Source: Bacteroidales bacterium
GTDB taxonomy: Bacteria > Bacteroidota > Bacteroidia > Bacteroidales > UBA932
DNA length: 64,000 bases
Direction: 5' to 3'
Assembly (NCBI GenBank): GCA_017445755.1
Contig: JAFSSE010000036.1
Span: 33,281-97,280, forward strand
In this document: one piece after another, positions 44,078-53,149 of the stretch
How positions within the stretch are numbered: position 1 is the first letter of the stretch
Layout: every line of letters begins with the position of its first letter
Position numbers and translations under genes: made by a program
Notes under the pieces: generated by a model
Databases searched by the model: none
Seen by the model: only the letters and a program-made list of their open reading frames with translations
What the model was told of the DNA's origin: nothing

Positions 44078-45069
44078 ATCTCATCGGGGCTAAGAAACTC
44101 TGTCACAACGTCTCCGATATCACGGAGGAGAACAAAACGGACCTTTCCGCCTTCCGCCTTCTTGTCGAAGAACATGGCAGGGCGGAGGGCATCGAGCGGA
44201 TAAGGGCAATCGGTCCTGAGGCCGGCGCGGCGGAAATCTTCCTCCAGGCGGGAGGCAAGGGCGGGGTTGGACAGGCGGGCCGAAAGGATGATTCCCATAG
44301 CGACAGCTTCCCCGTGAGTGATGTCATCCCCCCGAAGCCGGGCCTCATGCTCGATGGCATGGGCGAAGGTATGGCCGAGGTTCAGCTTCACCCTCTCCCC
44401 CTTTTCATATGGATCCCTCCCGACTATCGACGCCTTTACCGCCGCTGCGGCAAAAACAAGGTCCTGGAGGGTCTCCGGAGATGGATTGGTAAGCACTTCG
44501 ACCGCCTTTTCGTAGTTTGAGGAGGTGTTGTCAATAAGGAAGGTCTTCAGCAGCTCGGCCGCTCCGGAGCGGAAATCCCTCTCCGGAAGGGTCCGGAGGA
44601 ATTCCGAAGAAATGTAGGTGAACTCCGGCTGACGGATGGCTCCGAGCATGTTCTTATAACTGTCGAAGTTGACCCCGGTCTTTCCTCCGATGGCAGCATC
44701 GACCATCGCAAGGAGGGTGGTCGGCACGGTGGCGTAACGGATTCCACGCTTGAAGATTGAGGCGGCAAAGCCCGCCATGTCCGTAGTTATTCCGCCTCCG
44801 ACGGCGAGCACGATGGCCTCGCGGCTTAGTCCGGCTTCCATCATCGACCGGCAAAGCAGCAGGACCGTGTCCATTGACTTTGCTTCTTCGGACACATCCA
44901 CGGCAACCGAACCCTTCAGGGAAGGGAGTTCCGGAATGGCGGAAGAAACGGCCTCGTCATATATGAGGAAGACCTCCGGATATGCCAGAAGAAGGTCCGG
45001 AAGGCCGGAAACCGGCCCGCCTATGACTTTGGAAACTGTCTTTCCTCCGTTTACTACGTCAATCTGCAT
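44074..45069 (-). CDS. aroB: 3-dehydroquinate synthase
   Basis: 331 residues, slightly shorter than usual (about 350-360). NAD and substrate motifs are clear: VLAVGGGITTDMAGFAASIF, PTTLLAMVDAAIGGKTGVNF and the metal-binding LNLGHTFAHAIEHEA. It makes dehydroquinate from DAHP. The start lies 6 bases behind the sulfatase stop; the end overlaps aroDA by 4 bases. Confidence 0.95.
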   Translation of the reverse strand: MQIDVVNGGKTVSKVIGGPVSGLPDLLLAYPEVFLIYDEAVSSAIPELPSLKGSVAVDVSEEAKSMDTVLLLCRSMMEAGLSREAIVLAVGGGITTDMAGFAASIFKRGIRYATVPTTLLAMVDAAIGGKTGVNFDSYKNMLGAIRQPEFTYISSEFLRTLPERDFRSGAAELLKTFLIDNTSSNYEKAVEVLTNPSPETLQDLVFAAAAVKASIVGRDPYEKGERVKLNLGHTFAHAIEHEARLRGDDITHGEAVAMGIILSARLSNPALASRLEEDFRRAGLRTDCPYPLDALRPAMFFDKKAEGGKVRFVLLRDIGDVVTEFLSPDEI

Positions 45070-45075
45070 GAACCC

Positions 45076-47352
45076 TTACTTATGGATATCGATCGAGCAC
45101 TTGAAAATCTTGCCGGAGAAGAGGAACGGCGAGGCATAGTCTTCGTTCTGGGGACGGCCCCACTGACGCCCAACCTCGATATAATTCGACTTCGTGCCGA
45201 GGTTGATCTTCGATGGAAGCGTCTCCTCGGCTACCTTTTCATCGTCGATATAGAGCCGGAGAAGAGTCTTTTTGCCCTTGAATTCCACATCCGCCTTAAC
45301 CACCGAAGCGCCCTCGGGGAGAGGACGGGAAGCAACCACCCTGTCTCCCGTAGAGGTCGCATAAACAAGGGCTCCGTCCAGTGCATAAAGGGCAAACCCC
45401 TTCTGGGAGACCAGGATTCCATTCGGCTTACGGCCCGCCTCGTCAATATAGACTGTCAGGGTATATGGCTTCCCTCCATTGCCTTCGAAGTAGGAGAACT
45501 CGCCATATCCGCGGGTCCCGGTATATACGTCATAATGGGGACGGATAAGGTCGGGATAATTCTCTTCGTCGGCCAGTTTTCCATTCTTGAGCGGATAGAT
45601 ATTGTTCCTCGAGGCGATCTCGTCGAATTCTTTCAGCATCTCTTTCACCTTCTTCGGATACTTCAAGGCGAGGTCATTGCTCTCGTTGAAGTCCTTCTCG
45701 AGGTTGTAGAGGTGAACCTCCTTGTCGGGATAGATTCCCTTCCGGAGCCCGTTGACCGCCCCGTTCGGGAACTGGACCTTCCAACCGTCCTTATAGAGGG
45801 CGTAAGAAGAGTTCAGCTCGTAATACTGGAGTTTCTTACGGGTCTTTACATCATTGTTTTCCGAGGTTACCGCATAGGCGAAGCTGATCCCTTCGACCGG
45901 GTTCTGGGGATAGCCGTTTATTACCTCCGGAACCTTCGACCGGGTAAGTTCCACCGTCGTCGGGAAGATGTCGGTGACATGGGTGTACTGCGTCCTGATT
46001 CCGCCCTTTTCCTTGATTCCGGCCGGATAGTACACTATAAGGCCGTCATGGGTTCCGCCTTCGTAGTCGGCCCATTTCTTATAGTAGCGGAAGGGGGTGT
46101 TGCAGGCCTGGGCCCAGCCGGTCGGATAGAAGGGCCATGTCCTGTCATCCCCGTAATTGTCATAATTGGCCATCTCCGATTCGAGGAAAGCACGCGTTCT
46201 CTCTTCGCTTGGATTGGTTACCTTAAGGCCAACCCTACCACCTTCGCCGGAGGCGCCGTTATCGCCCAGGGCGATGATAATCAGGGTGTTGTCAAGCTCG
46301 CCTATCCTCCGGATGAAGTCCACCACGCGGCCGATTTCATAGTCCGCCTCGGACATGAATCCCGCGAAGGCCTCCATCTGGCGGGCGAATATCTTCCTCT
46401 CATAGTCACTGAGGGAATCCCACCTCTGGACGTCGTTGTTTACAATAGGCATCCTGGTTCCCTTCGGAACGATGCCCATCCGGATCTGGTTCTCCAGAAC
46501 CCTCTCGGAATAGACATCCCAGCCCTCGTCAAAGCGGCCCTTGTATTTATCTCTCCATGAAGCATTTACATGGAATGGCGTATGGGAGGTCCCGGGACAG
46601 AAGTAAAGAAAGAAGGGCTGCTCGGGGTCGGCAGATTTCCGGTCTGCGATATAGTTGATCGCCTCATTGGCCAGGCGGCGGATGCAGATAAGGGTGTCGT
46701 CGGGCTCACGGTGGTTGTCCCGGTACATCATGGGATGCCACTGGTCCTCACCTCCGGAAACCCCGTTAAAACCGTAGTGGTGGTCGAAACCGCGGCCGAG
46801 CGGCCAGCGGTTGTAAGGCCCGGCAAAGGTGCCGTCAACATACGGGGCCCCGTTATATTTTCCGATACTGATTGTCGCGTAGCCGTTCTCCCGGAGAACC
46901 TCTGCCATGGTTCCGTTCTCCATGGGCATATAGGTGTCATAGCCGGGGGCACCGTACCTGTCGTCGTTGAAGCGGCCGGTGTGGTTGTTGTGGTGATTTC
47001 GACCGGTTATAAGGCAGGAGCGGGTCGCCGCACTGATGGCGGCGGTATGGAAATTATTGAACCTCAGGCCGTTCTCGGCAAGATAATCGAGCGTCGGGGT
47101 TTCCACAAGACCACCGAATGCTGAACTTACGCCGAATCCGGTATCGTCGAGGATGATCCAGACGACATTGGGTGCGCCCGGGCGGGCCTTCGGGTTGTGC
47201 TCCGGATAAGCAGTCCGGGTCTCGGCGACGGTCTTGCCTACATGACCGGTAAAGGGGACTGTGGGACTGTACTGGGCGTTGGCGGCATTCGGAGCTACAA
47301 GGGCCCCGCCGGCTGCAAATCCTGTTAAGAGAAGGGTCTTCGATGTCTTCAT
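45076..47352 (-). CDS. Arylsulfatase-type secreted sulfatase (Ser-type) with C-terminal lectin-like domain
   Basis: 758 residues. The ATG at 47352 gives the signal MKTSKTLLLTGFAAGGALVA plus PNAANA; the frame runs further upstream over the divergent dus gene but that part is not coding. Sulfatase motifs: NVVWIILDDTGFG (metal DD), the maturation site SAATRSCLITG with a Ser instead of Cys, IGKYNGAP and LGDNGASGEGG. Residues about 630-758 are a concanavalin-like sandwich, seen in large AslA-type arylsulfatases. Possible first gene of a packed operon with aroB-aroDA-aroC-GH3 (6-base gap to aroB). Confidence 0.9.
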   Translation of the reverse strand: MKTSKTLLLTGFAAGGALVAPNAANAQYSPTVPFTGHVGKTVAETRTAYPEHNPKARPGAPNVVWIILDDTGFGVSSAFGGLVETPTLDYLAENGLRFNNFHTAAISAATRSCLITGRNHHNNHTGRFNDDRYGAPGYDTYMPMENGTMAEVLRENGYATISIGKYNGAPYVDGTFAGPYNRWPLGRGFDHHYGFNGVSGGEDQWHPMMYRDNHREPDDTLICIRRLANEAINYIADRKSADPEQPFFLYFCPGTSHTPFHVNASWRDKYKGRFDEGWDVYSERVLENQIRMGIVPKGTRMPIVNNDVQRWDSLSDYERKIFARQMEAFAGFMSEADYEIGRVVDFIRRIGELDNTLIIIALGDNGASGEGGRVGLKVTNPSEERTRAFLESEMANYDNYGDDRTWPFYPTGWAQACNTPFRYYKKWADYEGGTHDGLIVYYPAGIKEKGGIRTQYTHVTDIFPTTVELTRSKVPEVINGYPQNPVEGISFAYAVTSENNDVKTRKKLQYYELNSSYALYKDGWKVQFPNGAVNGLRKGIYPDKEVHLYNLEKDFNESNDLALKYPKKVKEMLKEFDEIASRNNIYPLKNGKLADEENYPDLIRPHYDVYTGTRGYGEFSYFEGNGGKPYTLTVYIDEAGRKPNGILVSQKGFALYALDGALVYATSTGDRVVASRPLPEGASVVKADVEFKGKKTLLRLYIDDEKVAEETLPSKINLGTKSNYIEVGRQWGRPQNEDYASPFLFSGKIFKCSIDIHK

Positions 47353-47403
47353 GGTAACCGTGGGTTTATCGCTGCAATTTACTAAATTTTTCCGGATTTT
47401 CGT

Positions 47404-47411
47404 TAACTTCG
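47404..47411 (+). promoter_or_regulatory. Weak -7-like element TAACTTCG for dus
   Basis: TAACTTCG, one mismatch from TAnnTTTG, ends 8 bases before the ATG at 47420. Confidence 0.35.
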
Positions 47412-47419
47412 CCGCTGTT

Positions 47420-48454
47420 ATGAAAATCGGGAACATCGAACTTGGAGAAAGGCCGCTATTCCTGGCGCCGATGGAGGACGTCACGGACGCGTCGTTCCGG
47501 GTGCTCTGCCGCGAGCAGGGCGCCGATATGGTATATACCGAGTTCATATCTTCTGACGGGCTGATCAGGGACGCCGCCAAAGCCATCGCGAAGATGAAAA
47601 CTTCCGACAGCGAAGCCCCCATCGGCATCCAGATTTACGGAAACCTCCCGGACGCCATGGTCGATGCCGCCAGGATGGCCGACCGCGCGGCGGAAATCGC
47701 CGGGGGCCATGGGGCCGACCTCGTGGACATCAATTTCGGCTGTCCCGTTTCGAAAATCGCCGGCAGGGGGGCCGGCAGCGGCATGATGAAGGATCCCGAC
47801 AAGATGGTTGCCATTACGAAGGCGGTCGTCGAGAGCGTCGGGAAACCGGTGACGGTAAAGACCCGGCTCGGATGGGACGACAACTCGAAAATCATAGTCG
47901 AACTCGCTGAGCGGCTCCAGGATGCGGGAATCAGCGCCCTGACCATCCATGGCCGCACCCGCTCCCAGATGTACAAGGGCGAAGCCGACTGGACGCTCAT
48001 CGGGGAGGTAAAAAACAACCCCCGCATGCACATCCCCATAATCGGGAACGGCGACGTCAATACCCCGGAAAAGGCGAAGGAGAGTTTCGACCGCTACGGC
48101 GTTGACGGCATAATGATCGGACGCGCCTCTTTCGGCCACCCGTGGATCTTCTCCGAAATCCGCCACTACCTCGATACCGGGGAGCTGCTCCCTCCGCTCG
48201 GAGTCCGCGAAAGGGTCTCCCTGGCAAAACGCCATCTCGGGCTATCTCTGGACCTGAAAGGCCCGGTCACCGGGGTCTATGAGATGCGGCGCCATCTGAG
48301 CTGCTATTTCAAGGGGCTCCCGGATTTCAAGGACACCCGGATCCGGCTCGTAACCGAAAAGGACCCGGAGGTCCTAATACAGATTCTGGACTATATCGCC
48401 GAGCGCTGGGGTGACACTCCGCTCGATAATCCCGCCGGCGTTTACGGGCTGTAG
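47420..48454 (+). CDS. dusB: tRNA-dihydrouridine synthase (DusB-like)
   Basis: 344 residues from the ATG at 47420; the longer frame overlaps the sulfatase start and a promoter-like site. FMN barrel motifs: LFLAPMEDVTDASFRVLCRE, NFGCPVSKIAGRGAGSGMMK with the catalytic Cys, TVKTRLGW, LTIHGRTRSQMYKGEADW, PIIGNGDV and DGIMIGRASFGHPWIF. It reduces uridines in the D-loop of tRNA. The B subtype is likely but not certain. Confidence 0.93.
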   Translation: MKIGNIELGERPLFLAPMEDVTDASFRVLCREQGADMVYTEFISSDGLIRDAAKAIAKMKTSDSEAPIGIQIYGNLPDAMVDAARMADRAAEIAGGHGADLVDINFGCPVSKIAGRGAGSGMMKDPDKMVAITKAVVESVGKPVTVKTRLGWDDNSKIIVELAERLQDAGISALTIHGRTRSQMYKGEADWTLIGEVKNNPRMHIPIIGNGDVNTPEKAKESFDRYGVDGIMIGRASFGHPWIFSEIRHYLDTGELLPPLGVRERVSLAKRHLGLSLDLKGPVTGVYEMRRHLSCYFKGLPDFKDTRIRLVTEKDPEVLIQILDYIAERWGDTPLDNPAGVYGL

Positions 48455-48461
48455 GGGCTGG

Positions 48462-48693
48462 GAAAAATTACCTGTATCACTTTCATCGCCTGTGCCACCC
48501 TCGGCATCATAAGAGGGAGGGGCCCAAAGAAAGTCGGCATCAGCCGACCGGCCGGGTCCGGGACTTTTGCCATCTGGCAAAAGTCGGAAAGGACAATAGG
48601 CCGCAGGGGGTTCGGGGGAATTTTATTCCCTCGTATAAAAGGGAGGGGTCGCCCGAAGGGCGACGGCAGGGAAAGTGATACAGGTAATTTTTC
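48462..48693. repeat. 232-base MITE-like or structured-RNA element with perfect 23-base terminal inverted repeats
   Basis: The ends 48462-48484 and 48671-48693 are exact reverse complements over 23 bases (core ATTACCTGTATCACTTTC). Five hairpins lie inside: 48498-48517 (CCCTC/GAGGG), 48533-48548 (GTCGGC/GCCGAC), 48562-48585 (perfect 10-base stem GACTTTTGCC/GGCAAAAGTC), 48627-48644 (TCCCT/AGGGA) and 48648-48664 (perfect 7-base stem GTCGCCC/GGGCGAC). No protein frame of note. It fills the gap between dus and the next promoter. No target duplication is obvious at the flanks. Confidence 0.75.
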
Positions 48694-48717
48694 TCCTTCG
48701 CTAAAACGGCCAGGATA

Positions 48718-48749
48718 TTTCGGGAATAGAAAATATATCGCTAACTTTG
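48718..48749 (+). promoter_or_regulatory. Promoter of the YidE/AspT-type transporter gene
   Basis: TTTC at 48718-48721, 20 bases, then TAACTTTG at 48742-48749; the ATG is 25 bases further. One mismatch in the -33 element. Confidence 0.6.
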
Positions 48750-48774
48750 CGCTGTATTATTAGCATTTCAGAAT

Positions 48775-50433
48775 ATGGAGCAGCTGTTTTTCGGCAACGG
48801 GATCGCCCATTCAATCCTTCTTTTCGCGGTAGTGATAGGGCTGGGGCTGTACCTTGGCCGCTTCAAGATAAAGGGAGTTTCCATCGGATCCACATGGATT
48901 CTGTTCGTGGGCATTCTCCTCAGCCATTTCGGACTTAGATGCAATCCGACCATCCTTTCCTTCATGAAGGATTTCGGACTCATTCTCTTCGTATTTTCCA
49001 TCGGTCTCCAGGTTGGACCGGGTTTCTTTTCTTCTTTCCGGAAAGGCGGAATCCAGCTCAACCTGCTCGCTACGGGACTTGTCGCGATGGCCGTTCTGGT
49101 GACGGTCGCGATTCATTTCATCTCCGGAGAAAGCATCTTTACGATGACCGGTGTCATGTCCGGAGCCGTTACCAATACGCCCGGTCTCGGCGCCGCCCAG
49201 CAGACGCTCTCTTCCGCAGCGACTGCCCCGGTAGATTCAACCCGCCTTGCCTCCGCCTATGCCGTCGCCTATCCTATCGGTGTTCTCGGTGTCATTGCCA
49301 TGATTATCCTCAGCCACTCCATCTTCAAGATTGATGACAAACGCGAAAGGGAGGAGCTGGAAAAGGAGCAGAACGCGGGCGACGGAGCAAGGAGGATGCA
49401 CTGCCAGGTCAGTAACCCGGCAATCTTCGGGAAGACCGTCAGGGAGGTCGTGTCCGACATGGGCGAGAATTTCGTTATCTCGCGGGTTCTCCACGACGGG
49501 GAACAGACCGTCCCGGGCCCCGACACAGTGTTCCATGAAGGCGATAAGGTCCTGATTGTCACAAGCGAGAATAACGTGGATACCATCCGGATTATTTTCG
49601 GAGAGGAGGTTCCCATGCACCAGAATGACTGGCTGAAGATGGATGAACACATGGTCACCCGCCGGCTCTCCATAACCAAGCGCTCCCTTACCGGGAAACG
49701 CCTCGCTGAACTCAGCTTACGGAGGGACCACAACGTTTCGGTCACGAGGGTCATCCGGGCGGGCGTCGAACTGGTCGCCTCTCCCCAGCTGATTCTCCAG
49801 ATGGGCGACGATATCCAGGTCGTCGGAGCGGAAAGAGACATTGACGACATCGCTAAAATCGTCGGAAACAAGCCCGAAAGTCTCTCCCACCCGAACCTCA
49901 TTCCGATTTTCTTCGGTATAGCCGTCGGTGTAATCTTCGGCAGCATTCCGATTGCTATTCCCGGTATCCCCCAGCCGATAAAACTGGGACTCGCCGGAGG
50001 GCCGCTCATCGTCGCAATCCTTCTCGGACACTTCGGCCCTAAGCTTAGAATCACGACCTACACGACCTCATCGGCGAACATGATGATTCGGGAAATCGGC
50101 ATATCCTTCTTTATGGCAGCCGTGGGTATCGATGCGGGTAAAACCTTCGTTTTGTCAATTACTTCCGGCGGTTACTGGTGGATTCTCTATGGCGCGCTGA
50201 TTACCCTTATCCCCGTTCTGACCATTATTCTCGTCTCGCGGCTGGTTTTCAAACGCAATTTCTACGAAATCTGCGGCCTGATTTCCGGAGGAACGACCGA
50301 CCCGGCAGTCCTCGCCTTCTGCCAGAACATGTACGGAACTGACTATACAAGCGTAAATTACGCCACCGTGTACCCCTTAAGCATGTTCCTCAGGGTACTG
50401 GCGGCGCAGCTTCTGATAGTATTCGCTCTTTAG
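48775..50433 (+). CDS. YidE/YbjL/AspT-family transporter with two RCK_C domains
   Basis: 552 residues. Two membrane halves of about five helices each (about 8-185 and 370-552) carry the duplicated AspT-Asp_Ala exchanger fold (VGILLSHFGLRCNPTILSFM, MSGAVTNTPGLGAAQQTL, and in the second half LISGGTTDPAVLAFCQNMYG). Between them lie two TrkA_C/RCK_C domains (about 205-285 and 290-365; QVSNPAIFGKTVREVVSDMG, TRRLSITKRSLTGKRLAELS). Family members exchange dicarboxylates or amino acids. Substrate unknown. Ends in a 4-base tail overlap with the regulator gene. Confidence 0.88.
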   Translation: MEQLFFGNGIAHSILLFAVVIGLGLYLGRFKIKGVSIGSTWILFVGILLSHFGLRCNPTILSFMKDFGLILFVFSIGLQVGPGFFSSFRKGGIQLNLLATGLVAMAVLVTVAIHFISGESIFTMTGVMSGAVTNTPGLGAAQQTLSSAATAPVDSTRLASAYAVAYPIGVLGVIAMIILSHSIFKIDDKREREELEKEQNAGDGARRMHCQVSNPAIFGKTVREVVSDMGENFVISRVLHDGEQTVPGPDTVFHEGDKVLIVTSENNVDTIRIIFGEEVPMHQNDWLKMDEHMVTRRLSITKRSLTGKRLAELSLRRDHNVSVTRVIRAGVELVASPQLILQMGDDIQVVGAERDIDDIAKIVGNKPESLSHPNLIPIFFGIAVGVIFGSIPIAIPGIPQPIKLGLAGGPLIVAILLGHFGPKLRITTYTTSSANMMIREIGISFFMAAVGIDAGKTFVLSITSGGYWWILYGALITLIPVLTIILVSRLVFKRNFYEICGLISGGTTDPAVLAFCQNMYGTDYTSVNYATVYPLSMFLRVLAAQLLIVFAL

Positions 50434-52091
50434 ACTCCCCCGGCTCCGGCTTCCTGCTTCTTCCACTCCTGAGGGGTCATGCCAGTGCGGGCCTTGAAGG
50501 TTCGGAAGAAGGATTGTTCATTTGCAAAACCCGAATCCTCGGCGACTTCTGCAAGTACCTTTTCAGGATGGGAAAGCATCTGGTCTTTGGCGTATCTGAT
50601 GCGGTAATCCGCAATAAAATCGGGGAAGGTGGTGCCGTACTGGGCATTGATGCATGCCGACACATATGATACATTGGTCCCGAGGGCCTTTGCAACATCC
50701 GCTTTTGTCAGCCCCTTCCTGAGGAAAATCCTGTCTTTCTCCATCAGTTCGATGATTCTGGTAAGGAGGTCTTTTCCGGCGACGGGCGCCGACACTTCCC
50801 TCTCAGGAGCGGCTGGAGCTTTCTTTACGTAAAGGACAAAAAGGAAGACACAGAGAATAAACAGAAGGGAGGCAAGAACAATCCATCCCAGGGGAACATT
50901 CCTGCTTTTCCCGGGCTCCGGGCGGAAAATGAAGCAGGAAGAAAATGGTGTATAATTATCCTTCCCGATCCCTCCGATGAGAACGACACCTCCGTTCGGA
51001 AGCACTGCACACGAATAATCGCTGGCGGAATCGTCTTCCCTCCGGGTATAATACAATACAAGTTCCGCCTTCTCACCGTCGAATTCCGGATTATAATTTA
51101 CCCTTAGAAAATAGCACCTTCCCGTTTCCGACACCCCGCCCAGATAGGCATAGCGACGGGAGCGGTCCGTATGGAAAAAGAGTCCCCACCTTATCTTCTC
51201 CCCGTCGATGCCGGAACATGGAATCTCCGCCGTGGTTTCAAGAAGCGAAAACCTGTCCCCATTCACCCTTACAAAGCCGTAGCGAAGGAGAGAATCTGCC
51301 CTGGAGACAACTGGAATAAGGTGATCGAATTTCCCGATTGAGTATTCCCGCTCGAAAAAACGGAATGTCCTGACAGAAGGGCTCCACTCCCGGAAAACCT
51401 CCGGAAAGAAGGGCTCTCCGCAAAGGCGGTCCACAATGGGTTCGACCGGTTCACCGCGAATGCCCTGTGCCCCAAATATCAGAACGTCGCCTTCGCTGCA
51501 TGGAAAGATATACGGACTCGACCTCTGGACCGAAACACCCGTCTCTTTGACTGCCCCCGATTCCGGAGAATAGATTTCAGTGCAGTCCTCGGCGTACCAG
51601 TTGCCGCTCACAACGACCCTCCCGTCCGGAAGGACAACCGCAGAACTGTAGGCACGCTTATGTCCAAGTATGGATACCGGGATGAATTTGCGGTGCTTTG
51701 TAATGTAGTTCTCGACGCCCCATGTCTGTCCTATCCCAAAGGGTTCGGAAGAGCCGCCTCCGACAAGCAGGGAGCCGTCCGGCATAAAGGCAGTAAAACC
51801 GCCGTCATGGGGATAAAAAGACGGGGAGGAGTCATACCAGGCACCGTTTTTATAATATTCCGCGGTATTTGTCGGCAGAAAACCTGTCGTATGACCACCC
51901 AGCACATGAATTTCATCCCCATCGCAGAAAACGATGCCCGCGGCGCGGGGAGTCTTCATGTCCGGAAGCCGCTCAAGTTCAATCTTTTTGACAGGCACTC
52001 CCTGCAACTCCGACACTGCCTGCTCTCCGTCGCTGTTGGGAGAGCAGGCAATGACGAGGGTCGCAAATATGACTGTCAAGCGTTTGTCCAC
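50430..52091 (-). CDS. Membrane-spanning Kelch-sensor/AraC-type transcription regulator
   Basis: About 553 residues. The GTG at 52091 is chosen because the frame's first TTG lies within the -7 element; it gives MDKRLTVIFATLVIAC, a signal with a lipobox-like Cys. Residues about 30-385 show Kelch-like blades (MKTPRAAGIVFCDGDEIHVL, AFMPDGSLLVGGG, AVVLPDGRVVVSGNWY, AVLPNGGVVLIGGIG). A membrane helix follows (GWIVLASLLFILCVFLFVLY, about 397-418), then a C-terminal AraC helix-turn-helix (ADVAKALGTNVSYVSACINA and VAEDSGFANEQSFFRTFKAR). The layout is outside sensor, one pass, DNA-binding inside. Target genes unknown; the two flanking lipoproteins or the transporter are candidates. Confidence 0.85.
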   Translation of the reverse strand: MDKRLTVIFATLVIACSPNSDGEQAVSELQGVPVKKIELERLPDMKTPRAAGIVFCDGDEIHVLGGHTTGFLPTNTAEYYKNGAWYDSSPSFYPHDGGFTAFMPDGSLLVGGGSSEPFGIGQTWGVENYITKHRKFIPVSILGHKRAYSSAVVLPDGRVVVSGNWYAEDCTEIYSPESGAVKETGVSVQRSSPYIFPCSEGDVLIFGAQGIRGEPVEPIVDRLCGEPFFPEVFREWSPSVRTFRFFEREYSIGKFDHLIPVVSRADSLLRYGFVRVNGDRFSLLETTAEIPCSGIDGEKIRWGLFFHTDRSRRYAYLGGVSETGRCYFLRVNYNPEFDGEKAELVLYYTRREDDSASDYSCAVLPNGGVVLIGGIGKDNYTPFSSCFIFRPEPGKSRNVPLGWIVLASLLFILCVFLFVLYVKKAPAAPEREVSAPVAGKDLLTRIIELMEKDRIFLRKGLTKADVAKALGTNVSYVSACINAQYGTTFPDFIADYRIRYAKDQMLSHPEKVLAEVAEDSGFANEQSFFRTFKARTGMTPQEWKKQEAGAGGV

Positions 52092-52094
52092 GCC

Positions 52095-52102
52095 CAAAGA
52101 TA
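52095..52102 (-). promoter_or_regulatory. Putative -7 element TATCTTTG for the Kelch/AraC gene
   Basis: The minus strand reads TATCTTTG 3 bases before the chosen GTG, which implies a leaderless or nearly leaderless mRNA, or a start slightly further in (TTG at 52079). Confidence 0.45.
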
Positions 52103-52106
52103 GGGA

Positions 52107-52967
52107 TTATTTTTTTGTATACGTCCCGCTGGGCATGATAAGTTTACCGTCACTTATGTAGATGTAAAAAACCTGGCTCCAGCCAGAATCATACGACTCC
52201 CACTGCTCGGCTTCAAGCGTAACAGGGTCGACCTTGTAATAAACATACTCATTCTGCTGGGTCGCTTGATTCCAGCCAAGGGTCTTGTATGAGCTGTAGG
52301 CCTTCTTGTATTCAAACGTAAGCACATTTTTATTCAGGGACCAGGTGCCTGTGTCCTTGCGTACCGAGTATCCTCCTTCCGCTTCATTATTCGGCCATGC
52401 AGAGTACCATGTAAAGCTGTTGTTCTCGAAGATGATACGGTCGATTGACGAGTCTGCTGTCAACTCCCACGTACCCTTGAGATCGGACGCTCCGAATTTG
52501 ACATCAGCTCCTTCCTTGAAAAACAGTATCGGACCGTTGTTTTCACGGAAATTCTCAGAGTTCTCGACAAAATAATCATTTTCCCATGTACACCAGGCAA
52601 CAGCTCCTTCATTTTTTACGAACGTAATGGTCCGGACCTTATTCCACTCAGTGTTGAAAAAATCCGCTTCCTTCATCACGTGCGTCTCATAATCCTCTTC
52701 AAAGAATTTTGTCGCGGTAGTCGTAACAACGTTGTTTTCGTATTTGTAAGTACCGGTATCTCTCAGCTTTCCGCTGGCTCCGTCCCAGGTCCAGGAATAG
52801 GAACCGTCCTTGTTGAACGTAACATCAAAGTAATGATACTCATCGGCTCTCATGAGCCACGTGCCCAAGATACTGTCGTCTCCGGAAAAGCTGTCCGGTT
52901 CAGGTTTGCTGCAGGAAACAGCGAAAGCGGCAGACAACGCCAATGCAATAAAAAATAGTCTTTTCAT
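52107..52967 (-). CDS. Lipocalin-like lipoprotein (two similar beta domains)
   Basis: 286 residues; lipoprotein signal MKRLFFIALALSAAFAVSC. Two beta-barrel-like segments begin with the lipocalin-like start GTWLMRADEYHYFDVTFNKD (about 35) and GTWELTADSSIDRIIFENNS (about 165), each followed by a DTGT-type turn (LRDTGTYKYENNVV, RKDTGTWSLNKNVL). Ligand unknown. It ends 15 bases before the start of the Kelch/AraC regulator gene and may share control with it. Confidence 0.65.
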   Translation of the reverse strand: MKRLFFIALALSAAFAVSCSKPEPDSFSGDDSILGTWLMRADEYHYFDVTFNKDGSYSWTWDGASGKLRDTGTYKYENNVVTTTATKFFEEDYETHVMKEADFFNTEWNKVRTITFVKNEGAVAWCTWENDYFVENSENFRENNGPILFFKEGADVKFGASDLKGTWELTADSSIDRIIFENNSFTWYSAWPNNEAEGGYSVRKDTGTWSLNKNVLTFEYKKAYSSYKTLGWNQATQQNEYVYYKVDPVTLEAEQWESYDSGWSQVFYIYISDGKLIMPSGTYTKK

Positions 52968-53149
52968 TTTTTTCCTATTTTGTTTGAGCCAAAATTACGC
53001 AAGCACTGCCGTTCCCGGCATACCAAATCGGATAATTTTGATTAACAAAACAACAATCGACTAGCCGCGAACGCCTTCAATTCGTTTTTTGACCCCCGCC
53101 GCGAAGAATAGCTTATACAAATACTTTATGCGAAATTACCGTATAGCAA

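Noticed and set aside
48462-48693. Complete insertion sequence at the inverted-repeat element
   Set aside because: At 232 bases it has no room for a transposase and no coding frame, and no target duplication is evident.
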